Origin: Micromonospora sp. Llam0
Lineage (GTDB): Bacteria; Actinomycetota; Actinomycetes; Mycobacteriales; Micromonosporaceae
Length of the DNA: 64,000 nucleotides
Direction: 5' to 3'
NCBI RefSeq assembly: GCF_003751085.1
Contig: NZ_RJJY01000002.1
Coordinates: 1,798,001-1,862,000 of the forward strand
Made by a program: the position numbers and the translations under genes. Within the stretch, counting starts at the first letter, position 1; every line of letters begins with the position of its first letter. Under the pieces are notes generated by a model that made no database searches, was not told where the DNA came from, and saw only the letters and a program-made list of their open reading frames with translations. Below are positions 27,198 to 36,855 of the stretch, piece after piece.

Positions 27198-28382
27198 ATG
27201 GTTGAGAAGGCCGACACGGTCGGTTCCCGGATCCGGTACTGGCGGATGCGTCGGGGCGGGATGAGCCAAGGCGTTCTCGCCGGCCTGGCCGGCGTCAGCC
27301 AGCCGTACATCTCGCAGTTGGAGTCCGGCAGCAAGAGCATTGACCGGCGGTCGACCTTGGTCGCCATCGCGAGTGCTCTTCAGGTGACCGTGGCCGACCT
27401 GCTCGGTCAGGGCACCGAGCCGGGGGATCCGGCGCGGGACCGGGCCGGGGCGTGTGTTCCGCAGATCTGGTCGGCCCTGATCGAAATCGAGGACGGCGAG
27501 CGGCAGGCGTCAGCCGTCACTGCTGACGAGCTTGCCGCGCGGATCGCCCGTGGTGACCAGCTCAGGGCGGGCGCGAACTATCCGGCGATGGCTCCGATGC
27601 TGCCCGATCTGCTACGTGCGGCCGCCGCCGTTGGTGGGGTCACACTCGCCCATGTCGCCTATCTGACCTCGACCTGCCTGCGGAACCTCGGCTACCGGCA
27701 TCTCGCGTTGAACGCCGCCCGGATCGCGGTAGCGGCCGCCGAGGACGTGGAGGATCCGGCCTGGATCGGTGCGGCGCGGTTCGCGTACACCCAGAGCCTG
27801 CCGATCGAGTCCGCTGCGTACGCGGCACGGGCCGCCGACCGGTCGCTCGCCGAAGTCCAGGCCGACGCTGCCGATGAGCGGGTACGGCAGATGCTCGGCC
27901 AGTTGCACCTTTCGGCGGCGTTGACCTCGGCCGTCACCGGTCGAGTGGACACCGCTCGTGATCACCTGGCGGAGGCAGCCAGGGACGCGGCGAGCCTCGG
28001 GGATCCAGCCGACGGCGCGGGCTTCAACGGCTGCGGCTTCGGGCCGACGAACGTCGGCCTCTGGGAGATGTCGATCGCCGCCGAGCTGGGTGAGCACGGC
28101 CGCGTCATCGAACTGTCCCGTACGGTGCGCCCTCACGTCCTCGTCGCCGCCATCCGTCACCAGTCCTACTGGTTGGACCTCGGCCGGGCGTTGTCCGCCA
28201 GTGGGCGGCGCGACGGCGAGGCGCTGGCGGCGTTCGTCCAGGCCGAACGGGCTGCGCCAGCGCCGTTCGCGTTGAACCCCCTCGCACGTGAGGCCGTCGT
28301 CGCCATCACGCACCGCACCCGACGTCGCGCGGTTCCCGATGACCTGCGCATGCTGGCCGGCCGGCTCGGCATCAGACTGTAG
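27198..28382 (+). CDS. XRE-family regulator with TPR-like sensor region
   Basis: A 394-residue regulator. ATG 27198 is chosen because AGGAGG lies 11 nt upstream and the frame further upstream runs through gene remnants. Residues about 8-68 form an XRE helix-turn-helix (RIRYWRMRRGGMSQGVLAGL, recognition segment SQPYISQLESG). The remaining ~310 residues are Ala-rich paired helices of TPR type (LAEVQADAADERVRQMLGQL and similar), as in regulators that respond to peptides or small hormones. It is followed by a small zinc-ribbon ORF and a second XRE protein in the same direction. Confidence 0.88.
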   Translation: MVEKADTVGSRIRYWRMRRGGMSQGVLAGLAGVSQPYISQLESGSKSIDRRSTLVAIASALQVTVADLLGQGTEPGDPARDRAGACVPQIWSALIEIEDGERQASAVTADELAARIARGDQLRAGANYPAMAPMLPDLLRAAAAVGGVTLAHVAYLTSTCLRNLGYRHLALNAARIAVAAAEDVEDPAWIGAARFAYTQSLPIESAAYAARAADRSLAEVQADAADERVRQMLGQLHLSAALTSAVTGRVDTARDHLAEAARDAASLGDPADGAGFNGCGFGPTNVGLWEMSIAAELGEHGRVIELSRTVRPHVLVAAIRHQSYWLDLGRALSASGRRDGEALAAFVQAERAAPAPFALNPLAREAVVAITHRTRRRAVPDDLRMLAGRLGIRL

Positions 28383-28521
28383 TCATAACCACCAGTAATA
28401 GATCAACTACAACCAACTCCTACCGTCCTGTGTGGCGCATGCAACCGCATGCCCAGCCGACCAGGCGGCAGGGGTATCGCAGTCCCCGACTTCCGCCGCC
28501 GCTCACCACAGCGGAGTGCCC

Positions 28522-28665
28522 GTGATCGCCAGACTGCTACCGATCGTCTTCGCCGGCCTGATGCCCGGCTTCCTGCTCGGCCTGTTCGCGTTCCGCGTCA
28601 AATCCCGGTGGTGCCCCCGCTGCGGCGCGACCACCGAGGAGATCCACCGGAGCATGCACCAATGA
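28522..28665 (+). CDS. Small membrane protein with C-terminal zinc ribbon
   Basis: A 47-residue product if translation starts at GTG 28522 (GCGGAG site upstream); GTG 28516 is an alternative. It has one hydrophobic helix (LLPIVFAGLMPGFLLGLFAF), then a basic turn (RVKSRW) and CPRCGATT, a CxxC half zinc knuckle. The stop overlaps the ATG of the next gene (ATGA), so it is translationally coupled to the XRE regulator. Function unknown; the pairing suggests it belongs to that regulator's unit. Confidence 0.65.
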   Translation: MIARLLPIVFAGLMPGFLLGLFAFRVKSRWCPRCGATTEEIHRSMHQ

Positions 28666-29891
28666 CCGTACCCGGCCGCCACCGCATCGCCGACCAGCCC
28701 ATCGGCCGGCGGATCGCCCAACTCCGCGCCCGACGCGGCCTCACCCAACAGGTCTTCGCCGACCGGATCGGCAAATCCCACTCCTGGGTCGACAAGGTCG
28801 AACGCGGCATCCGATCCCTCGACCGCATCTCCGTCGTGCACACCGTCGCCGCCGTCCTCGGCGTCACCCCCGAAACCATCCTCGCCCCCACCACTGGCCG
28901 ACCCGAACCCGCCACCGACACCACCTCGGCCGCCGTCGAACACCTCCGCGCCGCCCTCGCCCGCTACGACACCCCCACCCCCGACCAACCCACACCGCCC
29001 GTCGAGGACCTGCACCGCCGCATCCAGTACGCGTGGACCGCCTACCAGCACGCCCACTACCCGCAACTACTCCGCACGCTGCCCGACCTGCTCACCCACA
29101 CCCGCCACGCCACCACCGGCGACGCCCCCGACGCCGCGTACCTGCTCACCCGGGTCTACCGACTCACCGCCCACCTGCTGACCAAACTCGACGAACCCCA
29201 CCTCGCCTGGCTCGCCGCCGACCGCGCCATCACCAACGCCAACGGCCACCCCCGACACACCGCCGCAGCCGCCATCGCCCACGCCCAAACACTCCGCGCC
29301 CTGCACCGACCCACCCTCGCCAGGCGAGCCGCGCTCACCGCCGTACCACTGATCGACCCAGGCACGACCGACCACCCGGCACCCGACGACCAGGCCCTCG
29401 CCGGCACCCTGCTCATCGAAGCCGCCCTCGCCGCCGCCACCGGCAACGACCCGGCCACCGCACACCAGCTCACCGACCGCGCCGCCCGCCACGCCGTCGC
29501 CAGCCACGACCAGCGGCGGCCCGACCACGGCGACATCACCACCGGTTTCGGACCGACCGCCGTCGTACTCGCCCGCGCCCAGGTCGCCGCCGCCCTCGGC
29601 GACCCGCACCAGGCCATCACCCACCACCAGCACGCGACCGCCGGTCACGGCTGGCGGGAGCTACCCGCCGAACACCGCGCCGCCCACCTGATCGACATCA
29701 CCCGCGCCTACCTCGACACCGGCGACCCGACCGCCGCCACCCGCGCCGTCGTCGCCGCCGACCAGATCGCCCCCGCCGAAACCCGCACCCGGCCGGTCGC
29801 ACACGCCGTCGTCGGCACGCTCCTGCGGGCCGGCCCCACCCCCGACCTGGCCCGCCTCGCCAGCACCATCGGCCTCACGCCGCCAGCCTGA
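28662..29891 (+). CDS. XRE-family regulator, second copy type
   Basis: A 409-residue regulator starting at the ATGA overlap with the small zinc-ribbon gene. The helix-turn-helix (residues about 14-70) reads RIAQLRARRGLTQQVFADRI with recognition segment SHSWVDKVERG. The rest is an Ala/Thr-rich helical TPR-like array. Third codon positions are almost all C, making this one of the most C-biased genes here and distinct from the preceding XRE gene. Its target is unknown. It is convergent with the flavocytochrome gene 32 nt away. Confidence 0.85.
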   Translation: MTVPGRHRIADQPIGRRIAQLRARRGLTQQVFADRIGKSHSWVDKVERGIRSLDRISVVHTVAAVLGVTPETILAPTTGRPEPATDTTSAAVEHLRAALARYDTPTPDQPTPPVEDLHRRIQYAWTAYQHAHYPQLLRTLPDLLTHTRHATTGDAPDAAYLLTRVYRLTAHLLTKLDEPHLAWLAADRAITNANGHPRHTAAAAIAHAQTLRALHRPTLARRAALTAVPLIDPGTTDHPAPDDQALAGTLLIEAALAAATGNDPATAHQLTDRAARHAVASHDQRRPDHGDITTGFGPTAVVLARAQVAAALGDPHQAITHHQHATAGHGWRELPAEHRAAHLIDITRAYLDTGDPTAATRAVVAADQIAPAETRTRPVAHAVVGTLLRAGPTPDLARLASTIGLTPPA

Positions 29892-29923
29892 CCCGCTGAC
29901 GGTTCGCCGAAGGCCTGGCGGTG

Positions 29924-31306
29924 TCAGCCCAGGCCGAAGCGTTCGGCGTGGATCTGGGCGTTCGGCACGCCGATGGCCCGGACGCTGTCGACCACGGCGG
30001 TGGTCATCGCCGGCGGGCCGCAGACGAACACCTCGCGTTCGGTGATGTCCGGCACCCGGGCGAGCAGGTTCTCCGGATCAAACGGCCGGTTCGGCGGCGA
30101 CCCGGACCCGGTGCGGCCGGTCAGCACGTGCAGCTGCGCGCCCTGCGCGGCGGCCAGCCCTTGCAGCTCGCCGAGGAGCACCGCGTCGGTTTCCTTGGCC
30201 GCCCGGTAGAGCACCACCGTCGAGCCGCCCGACTCCTCCAGCAACGCCCGGATCGGGGTGACCCCGACACCACCGGCGACCAGCAGGGTCTTGTCCAGCT
30301 TGCGGTGCAGGTTGGTGAAGGCGCCGTACGGCCCCTCGATGAAGACCCGGTTGCCGACCTTCAGGTGCCGCAGCCCGGCGCTGGTCTTGCCGGCGGCCTT
30401 CGCGGTCAGCCGCAGGGAACGTCCGTCGGGTGCCGCCGACAGCGAGAACGGGTTCGCCTGCCACCAACGGTTGTGGCCGGGGAACCGCCAGATGCAGAAC
30501 TGCCCGGCGCGCGACGGCAGCCGGTCCAGGTGCCGGCCGGTGACGTACACCGAGGTCACGTTGTCGGCCTCGGGCACCACGGCGGCGACCCGGAACTGGT
30601 GGTACGCGTTGCGCCACAGCGGCACGGCGACCCGGTTGACGATCAGCGCGCCGATCACCAGCGCCCACAGCGTCCACCAGTAGATGTTGGCCGGGGCCGA
30701 GTCGAAGGTGGTGGTCTCCATGAACTGGTGCACCAGGCCGGCCAGCAGGGCGAGGTAGATCAGCACGTGCAGGCTGTGCCAGGCCTCGTACGGCAGGCGG
30801 CGTCGGGCGTACCGGATGGAGGCCCCGACCACGACGATCATGATGCCGGCGGCGATCATTCCGAGCAGTGAGGCGGTCACCCCGGCCAGGCTCAGGAACG
30901 TCTCGCCGAAGCCCATGTCGTACAGGGTGGCGTAGCCGGCGATCACGAACCCGGCGTGCAGCATCACGGTCCAGAACAGACCGAAGCCGATCAACCGGTG
31001 CCAGGCGGTGAGCCGGTCCATCCCGAGCCGCCGGTCCAGCCAGGGAATCCGGGCCACCAGGGTCAGCTGCAGCATCATGATCATGGCGGCGTGCAGGCCG
31101 AAGAACTTGGCGACGGTCAGCACCGGGTGCTTGCCCTGGCCGTACGCGAAGAACGCCACTTCGAGGATCAACAGGTTGGCCGCCAGCACACCCCACAGGG
31201 TCCAGCGGGCCAGGGTCATCGGGGGGATGCCGGTCGGAGGGGTCGGGGTGGGGGTGGCCTCCATCGCGTCTCGCACGCGATTGGGATCGCCGTACAGCCG
31301 GCTCAC
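29924..31306 (-). CDS. Ferric-reductase-like transmembrane flavocytochrome
   Basis: A 460-residue membrane oxidoreductase. The N-terminal half has about six helices, with haem-ligand-type histidines in FFGLHAAMIM, LTAWHRLIGF, VMLHAGFV, EAWHSLHVLIY and LVHQFMETT, matching a ferric-reductase/NOX-type domain. The C-terminal half is a ferredoxin-NADP reductase module with FAD-binding NPFSLSAAP, EGPYGAF and NAD-binding VAGGVGVTPIRALL, ending with CGPPAM. It transfers electrons from NAD(P)H through FAD and haem across the membrane. The start is GTG 31306 with AGGGAG upstream. A truncated duplicate of its 3' part lies at 26878-26990. Confidence 0.9.
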   Translation of the reverse strand: MSRLYGDPNRVRDAMEATPTPTPPTGIPPMTLARWTLWGVLAANLLILEVAFFAYGQGKHPVLTVAKFFGLHAAMIMMLQLTLVARIPWLDRRLGMDRLTAWHRLIGFGLFWTVMLHAGFVIAGYATLYDMGFGETFLSLAGVTASLLGMIAAGIMIVVVGASIRYARRRLPYEAWHSLHVLIYLALLAGLVHQFMETTTFDSAPANIYWWTLWALVIGALIVNRVAVPLWRNAYHQFRVAAVVPEADNVTSVYVTGRHLDRLPSRAGQFCIWRFPGHNRWWQANPFSLSAAPDGRSLRLTAKAAGKTSAGLRHLKVGNRVFIEGPYGAFTNLHRKLDKTLLVAGGVGVTPIRALLEESGGSTVVLYRAAKETDAVLLGELQGLAAAQGAQLHVLTGRTGSGSPPNRPFDPENLLARVPDITEREVFVCGPPAMTTAVVDSVRAIGVPNAQIHAERFGLG

Positions 31307-31445
31307 TGCCTTGCTCCCTGCTATCAGTTACTATCAATCGAATTCCGGGAAGGGTGGCCCGCCGCCGGATCTGGTGCCGACCGGCGGACGTTCGGGTCCG
31401 GTTCGATCATGAAGCAGGTGTGCCCCGCCACGCTTGGTGGAGATC

Positions 31446-31463
31446 TGAGGATTTCCTGAGGAT
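31446..31463 (-). promoter_or_regulatory. TGAGGAT direct repeat, 11-bp period (candidate operator)
   Basis: TGAGGAT at 31446-31452 and 31457-31463, exactly one helical turn apart, lies 140 nt upstream of the flavocytochrome start. It is the same element seen at 9790-9816 before the FAD monooxygenase. Direct repeats with this spacing are typical of OmpR/PhoB-type regulators. Confidence 0.6.
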
Positions 31464-31528
31464 CCGCGTGCCGGGGTCACGGGTACGGCGCAGAGCGGAC
31501 GGGTCGGCTCAAAGCAGACGGGTACGGC

Positions 31529-32884
<1,356 letters not shown>

Positions 32885-32943
32885 CTAACAAGGGTCACGA
32901 ACCTGGTGGACGTGGCCGCAGAGATCGGCGGAAGGCGACGACG

Positions 32944-33972
32944 GTGTACGACGTGGTGCTGCTGACACTCGGCAGCCAGCCGGACGCGGGCTGCGACGGC
33001 GGCTGCGGTGTCAGCTGCGGCACGGCGCTGACCCGGGCGAAGGCGGACTGCGCCGAACCGGTCCGGGTGCCGGTGCTGACCTGCCGGGACGCGCTGGTCG
33101 CCGCCGGTGCCCGGGTCGAGACGGTGACGGCGCGGTCGGACCGGGAGATCGACGACGTCCTCGCCCGGTTGGACGGCCCCGCCCGGCCGGACGGTCTGAC
33201 CTGGCCCGACGACGACGGCAAGACCCGGCTGATCGTCGCCACTGCCACCGACGGGCAACTGCGGGCGGTGCTGCGCCGGATGGTCCGCCGCTACGCCCCC
33301 CCGCCGAGCCGGCGACCCGCCGACCTGGCCGACTCCCGGACCCTGCCGGATCTGCCGGCGATCGGGGTGCTGCCGCTCGACCCCGGCGGCTCCGCCGACA
33401 CTGGGCGGGCGGCGGCAACCGGCACCCCGGCAGACGACGCCCCGCCGGCCGACCTGGCCGGCCGGCTCGGCCTGCCCCGGGAACCGGCCGCGGTCGCCGC
33501 CGCGGTCCTCGGCGGCCGGCAGCGCCGGCTCGACCTGCTGCGTACCGACGGCGGTTCGGTGACCCTGGACGGCGCGCTGCTGGGTGCCGCCGACGAGCAC
33601 GACCACCCGTTACCCTGGCGCGGACGGATCGAGGTCGATGACGCCGTGCTGAGCGCGGGCAACGACCCGCTGTTGGCCTGCGTGGTGGCGAACGCCGACG
33701 GGTACGCCCGGCTCGCGGAGGTGGAACTGGTGGCCCGGGCGGACCCGGCGGACGGGGTGCTGGAGGTGGCGGTGGCAGTGCCGGTGAAGACCAGGTCGTG
33801 GTGGCGCGGCGAGCGGGTACGCATCGAGATCCGCCGGGCCCGTGGCCGCGCGGCGGCGGTCACCCCGCGCGACGGCGAACTACCGTTCCTGGACGACGGC
33901 GTGGCGGGCGGCTTGACCCGGAAACGCTCCTGGTGGGTGGAACCAGGCGCCTGGGCCGTGTACACATACTGA
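32944..33972 (+). CDS. Conserved actinobacterial protein of unknown function beside purA
   Basis: A 342-residue protein. GTG 32944 is chosen because the frame upstream reads poorly. The N-terminus VYDVVLLTLGSQPD is followed by a compact cysteine cluster CDGGCGVSCG (residues about 17-26) that could bind metal. The middle, residues about 45-190, is Pro/Asp-rich. The C-terminal part has a beta-strand segment (DDAVLSAGNDPLLACVVANA) with a weak resemblance to lipid/diacylglycerol-kinase-like folds, which I do not consider secure. No signal peptide or membrane span. Confidence 0.7.
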   Translation: MYDVVLLTLGSQPDAGCDGGCGVSCGTALTRAKADCAEPVRVPVLTCRDALVAAGARVETVTARSDREIDDVLARLDGPARPDGLTWPDDDGKTRLIVATATDGQLRAVLRRMVRRYAPPPSRRPADLADSRTLPDLPAIGVLPLDPGGSADTGRAAATGTPADDAPPADLAGRLGLPREPAAVAAAVLGGRQRRLDLLRTDGGSVTLDGALLGAADEHDHPLPWRGRIEVDDAVLSAGNDPLLACVVANADGYARLAEVELVARADPADGVLEVAVAVPVKTRSWWRGERVRIEIRRARGRAAAVTPRDGELPFLDDGVAGGLTRKRSWWVEPGAWAVYTY

Positions 33973-34048
33973 CCTGGTATGCGACGCTAAGTAGCGACTG
34001 ACCTGCACATCCTCGGGTTGTCCACGGGGGGCGAGGGGGAGGTACGCA

Positions 34049-36181
34049 GTGCACGACAACACCGATCCGGGGCGGTCGACCGGCGCCGACGGAGGCCAGG
34101 TGGAGGAACCGTTCTGGCCGCCGGACGAGGTCGTGGCCACTCCCCGCAGCGATCAGACCATCGCCGTACCGGTCATCCCGACGGTGACGTCCGGAGCCGA
34201 GGTCCGGCCCGGCAACGGCCAGCCACCCGGCAACCGCAAGCCGGCGGGCAACGGCCAACTGAGCCGTGATGGGCAGGCCAACGCGAACGCCAACGGCAGC
34301 GGTGGCGGTCTGCCCGCCGACCGCGATCCGGAGCTGCCGCACTCGCCCGCGTCGCCGTGGGCGCAGCCACCCAGCAGGTTGACCAGCCGCTCGACCGGTG
34401 CTGCTGGCGCCGACGGCACCGCCAGCGACAGTGGCACCGGCGGCGATGCTGGTCCGTCCGGCGCTGTGCCGCCGGCTCCCCGGCGGTCGCCGGAGCAGCC
34501 CGTACCGCTGGTGGAGCAGCCCGTACCGCTGGTGGACGCGGCCGCGCCCACGTCGGAGGCTGCCGGCCGGCCGCACCCGACGCCACCCCGGCCCGGCCCG
34601 ACCCACCCCCGCCAGCCGCATCCCGGTCCCAGCCGACCCGCCCCACCACCCGGTCAGACGCCGACGCCGCCCCCGCTGCCGCCGACCGGCCCGGGCCGAC
34701 CGAGTGAGCCTCGGGAAGAGGCGCCGGGCCAGCCCGCCGACCCGTGGGCCCCGCCGGCCGCCGGCCCGGTGTCGGCAGCCGTGTCGGCGTCGGCACCCGG
34801 TTGGGACGACTGGACTCCGACGGACGGCGGGGCCTGGTCACCGACAGCGCCACCACATACTCAGACTCCGGCGTACCAGCAGGTGAGTCCGGGCGTAACC
34901 GAGTTGCCCCGACAGCCGTACCAGGAAGCGCCCGGGGTGCACCGGATGCCATCGCCCCCCGGGCCGGACACGGCGATGCCGGGCGCACCGGGGCCGGACA
35001 CTGCGGGGCCGGACGCTCCGGTGCCGCCGCCGCGGTCGGCGATGTTCGACTCGGGCTACCCGGTGCCGCCCGGGGTGCTCGGGTCGGTGCAGCAAGGTCC
35101 CACCCAACAGGGTCCCGCGTACCAGGATCCCGCGTACGGGGATCCCCGGCACCAGGATCCCGGGCAGCAGCCGGCCGCGTCGGCGCACCAGCAGACCGGT
35201 ACGCCGGCCGGCGGCAGCCAGCTGCCGGCGGGCTGGACACCCGACTCGTTCGTGCCGACCGCCGAGGAGTTCGCCCTGCGCCGGGCGGCGAAACCGGCCA
35301 ACCCGGTCGCCACGATGGGGGTCCGGGCCGCGCTCAACCGGACCACGCTGGGCCTGGTCAAGCTGCCGCCGGGGCAGCACGAGCAGGAGATCCGGCGGGA
35401 CGTCGAGATGGTGCGCCGCAACTTCGGTGGGCTGCGCCAGGTCACCGTGGTCAACCCGAAGGGTGGGGCCGGCAAGACCGTCGCCATCCTGATGCTGGCC
35501 ATGACGTTCGGGCAGAAGCGCGGCGGCTACGTGCTGGCCTGGGACAACAACGAGACCCAGGGCACCCTCGGCATGCGCGCCCAGCAGGACTTCCACTCCC
35601 GTACGGTCCGGGACATGCTGCGCGACCTGCGCCTGTTCCAGGGGTCACACGGCCGGGTCGGCGACCTGTCGCAGTACGTGCGGGCGCAGGGCGAGGGCAT
35701 GTTCGACGTGCTCGCCTCGGACGAGTCGGCCACCGCCGGCGAGATGCTGACCGCCGCCGCGTTCGCCGAGATCCGTGAGGTGGTCAGCCGGTTCTACAAG
35801 TTGATCTTCGTGGACACCGGGAACAACGTACGGGCGCAGAACTGGCAGGCGGCGATCGACGCCACCGACCAGCTCGTAGTGACCATGTCGGCCCGCAACG
35901 ACTCCGCCGAGCCGGCCGCCCGGATGCTGGACCACCTGGAGCAGACCGGCCGGCAGCGGCTGGTCCGCCAGGCGGTCACCGTCATCTCCATGCCGCCGTC
36001 CCGCCGGGAGATCGACCTGGCACCGATCCAACGGCACTTCGCCGCCCGCACCCGTACGGTGCTGCTGGCACCGTACGAGCGGATCATCGACAGCGGGGAA
36101 CCGATCCGGTACGGGCAGTTGTCCGCGACGTTCCGGCAGGCGTGGCTGAAGATCGCCTCGGCGGTGTCCGAAGGGCTCTGA
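34049..36181 (+). CDS. MinD/ParA-like ATPase with long Pro-rich N-terminus (EspI-like)
   Basis: A 710-residue protein. GTG 34049 follows a strong GGGGGAGGT site. Residues 1 to about 400 are low-complexity, rich in Pro, Gly, Gln and Ala, with a 21-bp tandem repeat near 34499-34540 (EQPVPLV twice) and QDP-type repeats. The C-terminal ~300 residues form a SIMIBI ATPase with deviant Walker A KGGAGKT (about residues 471-477), AWDNNETQGTLGMR and VDTGNN. This layout resembles mycobacterial EspI, linked to type VII secretion, but no ESX genes lie nearby. It may act in positioning or regulation; that role is inferred. Confidence 0.85.
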   Translation: MHDNTDPGRSTGADGGQVEEPFWPPDEVVATPRSDQTIAVPVIPTVTSGAEVRPGNGQPPGNRKPAGNGQLSRDGQANANANGSGGGLPADRDPELPHSPASPWAQPPSRLTSRSTGAAGADGTASDSGTGGDAGPSGAVPPAPRRSPEQPVPLVEQPVPLVDAAAPTSEAAGRPHPTPPRPGPTHPRQPHPGPSRPAPPPGQTPTPPPLPPTGPGRPSEPREEAPGQPADPWAPPAAGPVSAAVSASAPGWDDWTPTDGGAWSPTAPPHTQTPAYQQVSPGVTELPRQPYQEAPGVHRMPSPPGPDTAMPGAPGPDTAGPDAPVPPPRSAMFDSGYPVPPGVLGSVQQGPTQQGPAYQDPAYGDPRHQDPGQQPAASAHQQTGTPAGGSQLPAGWTPDSFVPTAEEFALRRAAKPANPVATMGVRAALNRTTLGLVKLPPGQHEQEIRRDVEMVRRNFGGLRQVTVVNPKGGAGKTVAILMLAMTFGQKRGGYVLAWDNNETQGTLGMRAQQDFHSRTVRDMLRDLRLFQGSHGRVGDLSQYVRAQGEGMFDVLASDESATAGEMLTAAAFAEIREVVSRFYKLIFVDTGNNVRAQNWQAAIDATDQLVVTMSARNDSAEPAARMLDHLEQTGRQRLVRQAVTVISMPPSRREIDLAPIQRHFAARTRTVLLAPYERIIDSGEPIRYGQLSATFRQAWLKIASAVSEGL

Positions 36182-36185
36182 GCCG

Positions 36186-36623
36186 TCAGCTGCTGGCGAG
36201 AGCGTCCCCGGCGGCCGGGTCGCAGTCCCGCAGGAACTGCGCGCAGCGGGCGGCCTCGTCGCTCTCACCGATCTCCCCGGCTGCCCGGGACAACAGGTGC
36301 AGGCAGGCCAGGAAACCCTGGTTCGGCCGGTGTGACCAGGGCACCGGGCCGTGCCCCTTCCAGCCGCTGCGGCGCAGCTGGTCCAGGCCCCGGTGGTAGC
36401 CGGTGCGGGCGTAGGCGTACGCGGCGACGACCTCGCCCTTGGTGAACGCACGCTGGGCGAGCACCGCCCAGGCCCGACTGTAGGTGGGGTGGCGGCCGGC
36501 GGCAGCGGCGTACGCCTCCTCGGTGTCCACCTGGGCAGCCTCGGCGAGAGCCGCCTCGGCCTGCTCGTCACCGGGCAGCATGGTGGCCGGCGGTTCGGGC
36601 AACAGGTTCTGCATTTTGCCCAT
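36186..36623 (-). CDS. DUF3151-family protein
   Basis: A 145-residue cytoplasmic protein conserved across actinobacteria, recognised from MQNLLPEPPATMLPGD and HPTYSRAWAVLAQ, and from the patch around YRRGLDQLRRSGWKGHGPVPW-like residues 78-98. It is helical, TPR-like, and of unknown role. The start may be 36614 (MQNLLPEPP) rather than 36623; neither has a strong ribosome-binding site. Its 3' end lies 5 nt from the convergent ATPase stop. In related genomes it is often found close to fbaA, as here. Confidence 0.88.
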   Translation of the reverse strand: MGKMQNLLPEPPATMLPGDEQAEAALAEAAQVDTEEAYAAAAGRHPTYSRAWAVLAQRAFTKGEVVAAYAYARTGYHRGLDQLRRSGWKGHGPVPWSHRPNQGFLACLHLLSRAAGEIGESDEAARCAQFLRDCDPAAGDALASS

Positions 36624-36749
36624 TCAACCTGGATTCGCAGCGACATGGTGTCTGAACGGATGAGTCCTTCGTCACGCGTGCGGCGGGTGTGCTGATGCCG
36701 GTACTCGACTAGAAATAGAAGTCCGGAGCCTCCCCAGGAACCGGTTTGG

Positions 36750-36780
36750 GAAGCCCGGTGGCCTCGTGCCACCGGGCTTC
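36750..36780. other. 13-bp perfect hairpin in a divergent intergenic region
   Basis: GAAGCCCGGTGGC (36750-36762) and its exact complement (36768-36780) flank a 5-nt loop. Part of the stem sequence (CCGGGCTTCGCT) repeats at about 36789-36800. It looks like a terminator, but it lies in the 232-nt gap between two divergently transcribed genes, so it may end an unrecognised short transcript or form a 5' leader structure. No tRNA was recognisable in 36624-36750. Confidence 0.6.
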
Positions 36781-36855
36781 GCTGTACGACCGGGCTTCGC
36801 TCTGCCGCACTCCGGCCACGCCCCGCCGGTTGCGGCGGTACGGAAAGATGGCCGA

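Noticed and set aside
36624-36750. Possible tRNA gene before the hairpin
   Set aside because: No T-loop consensus, cloverleaf or acceptor stem could be formed.
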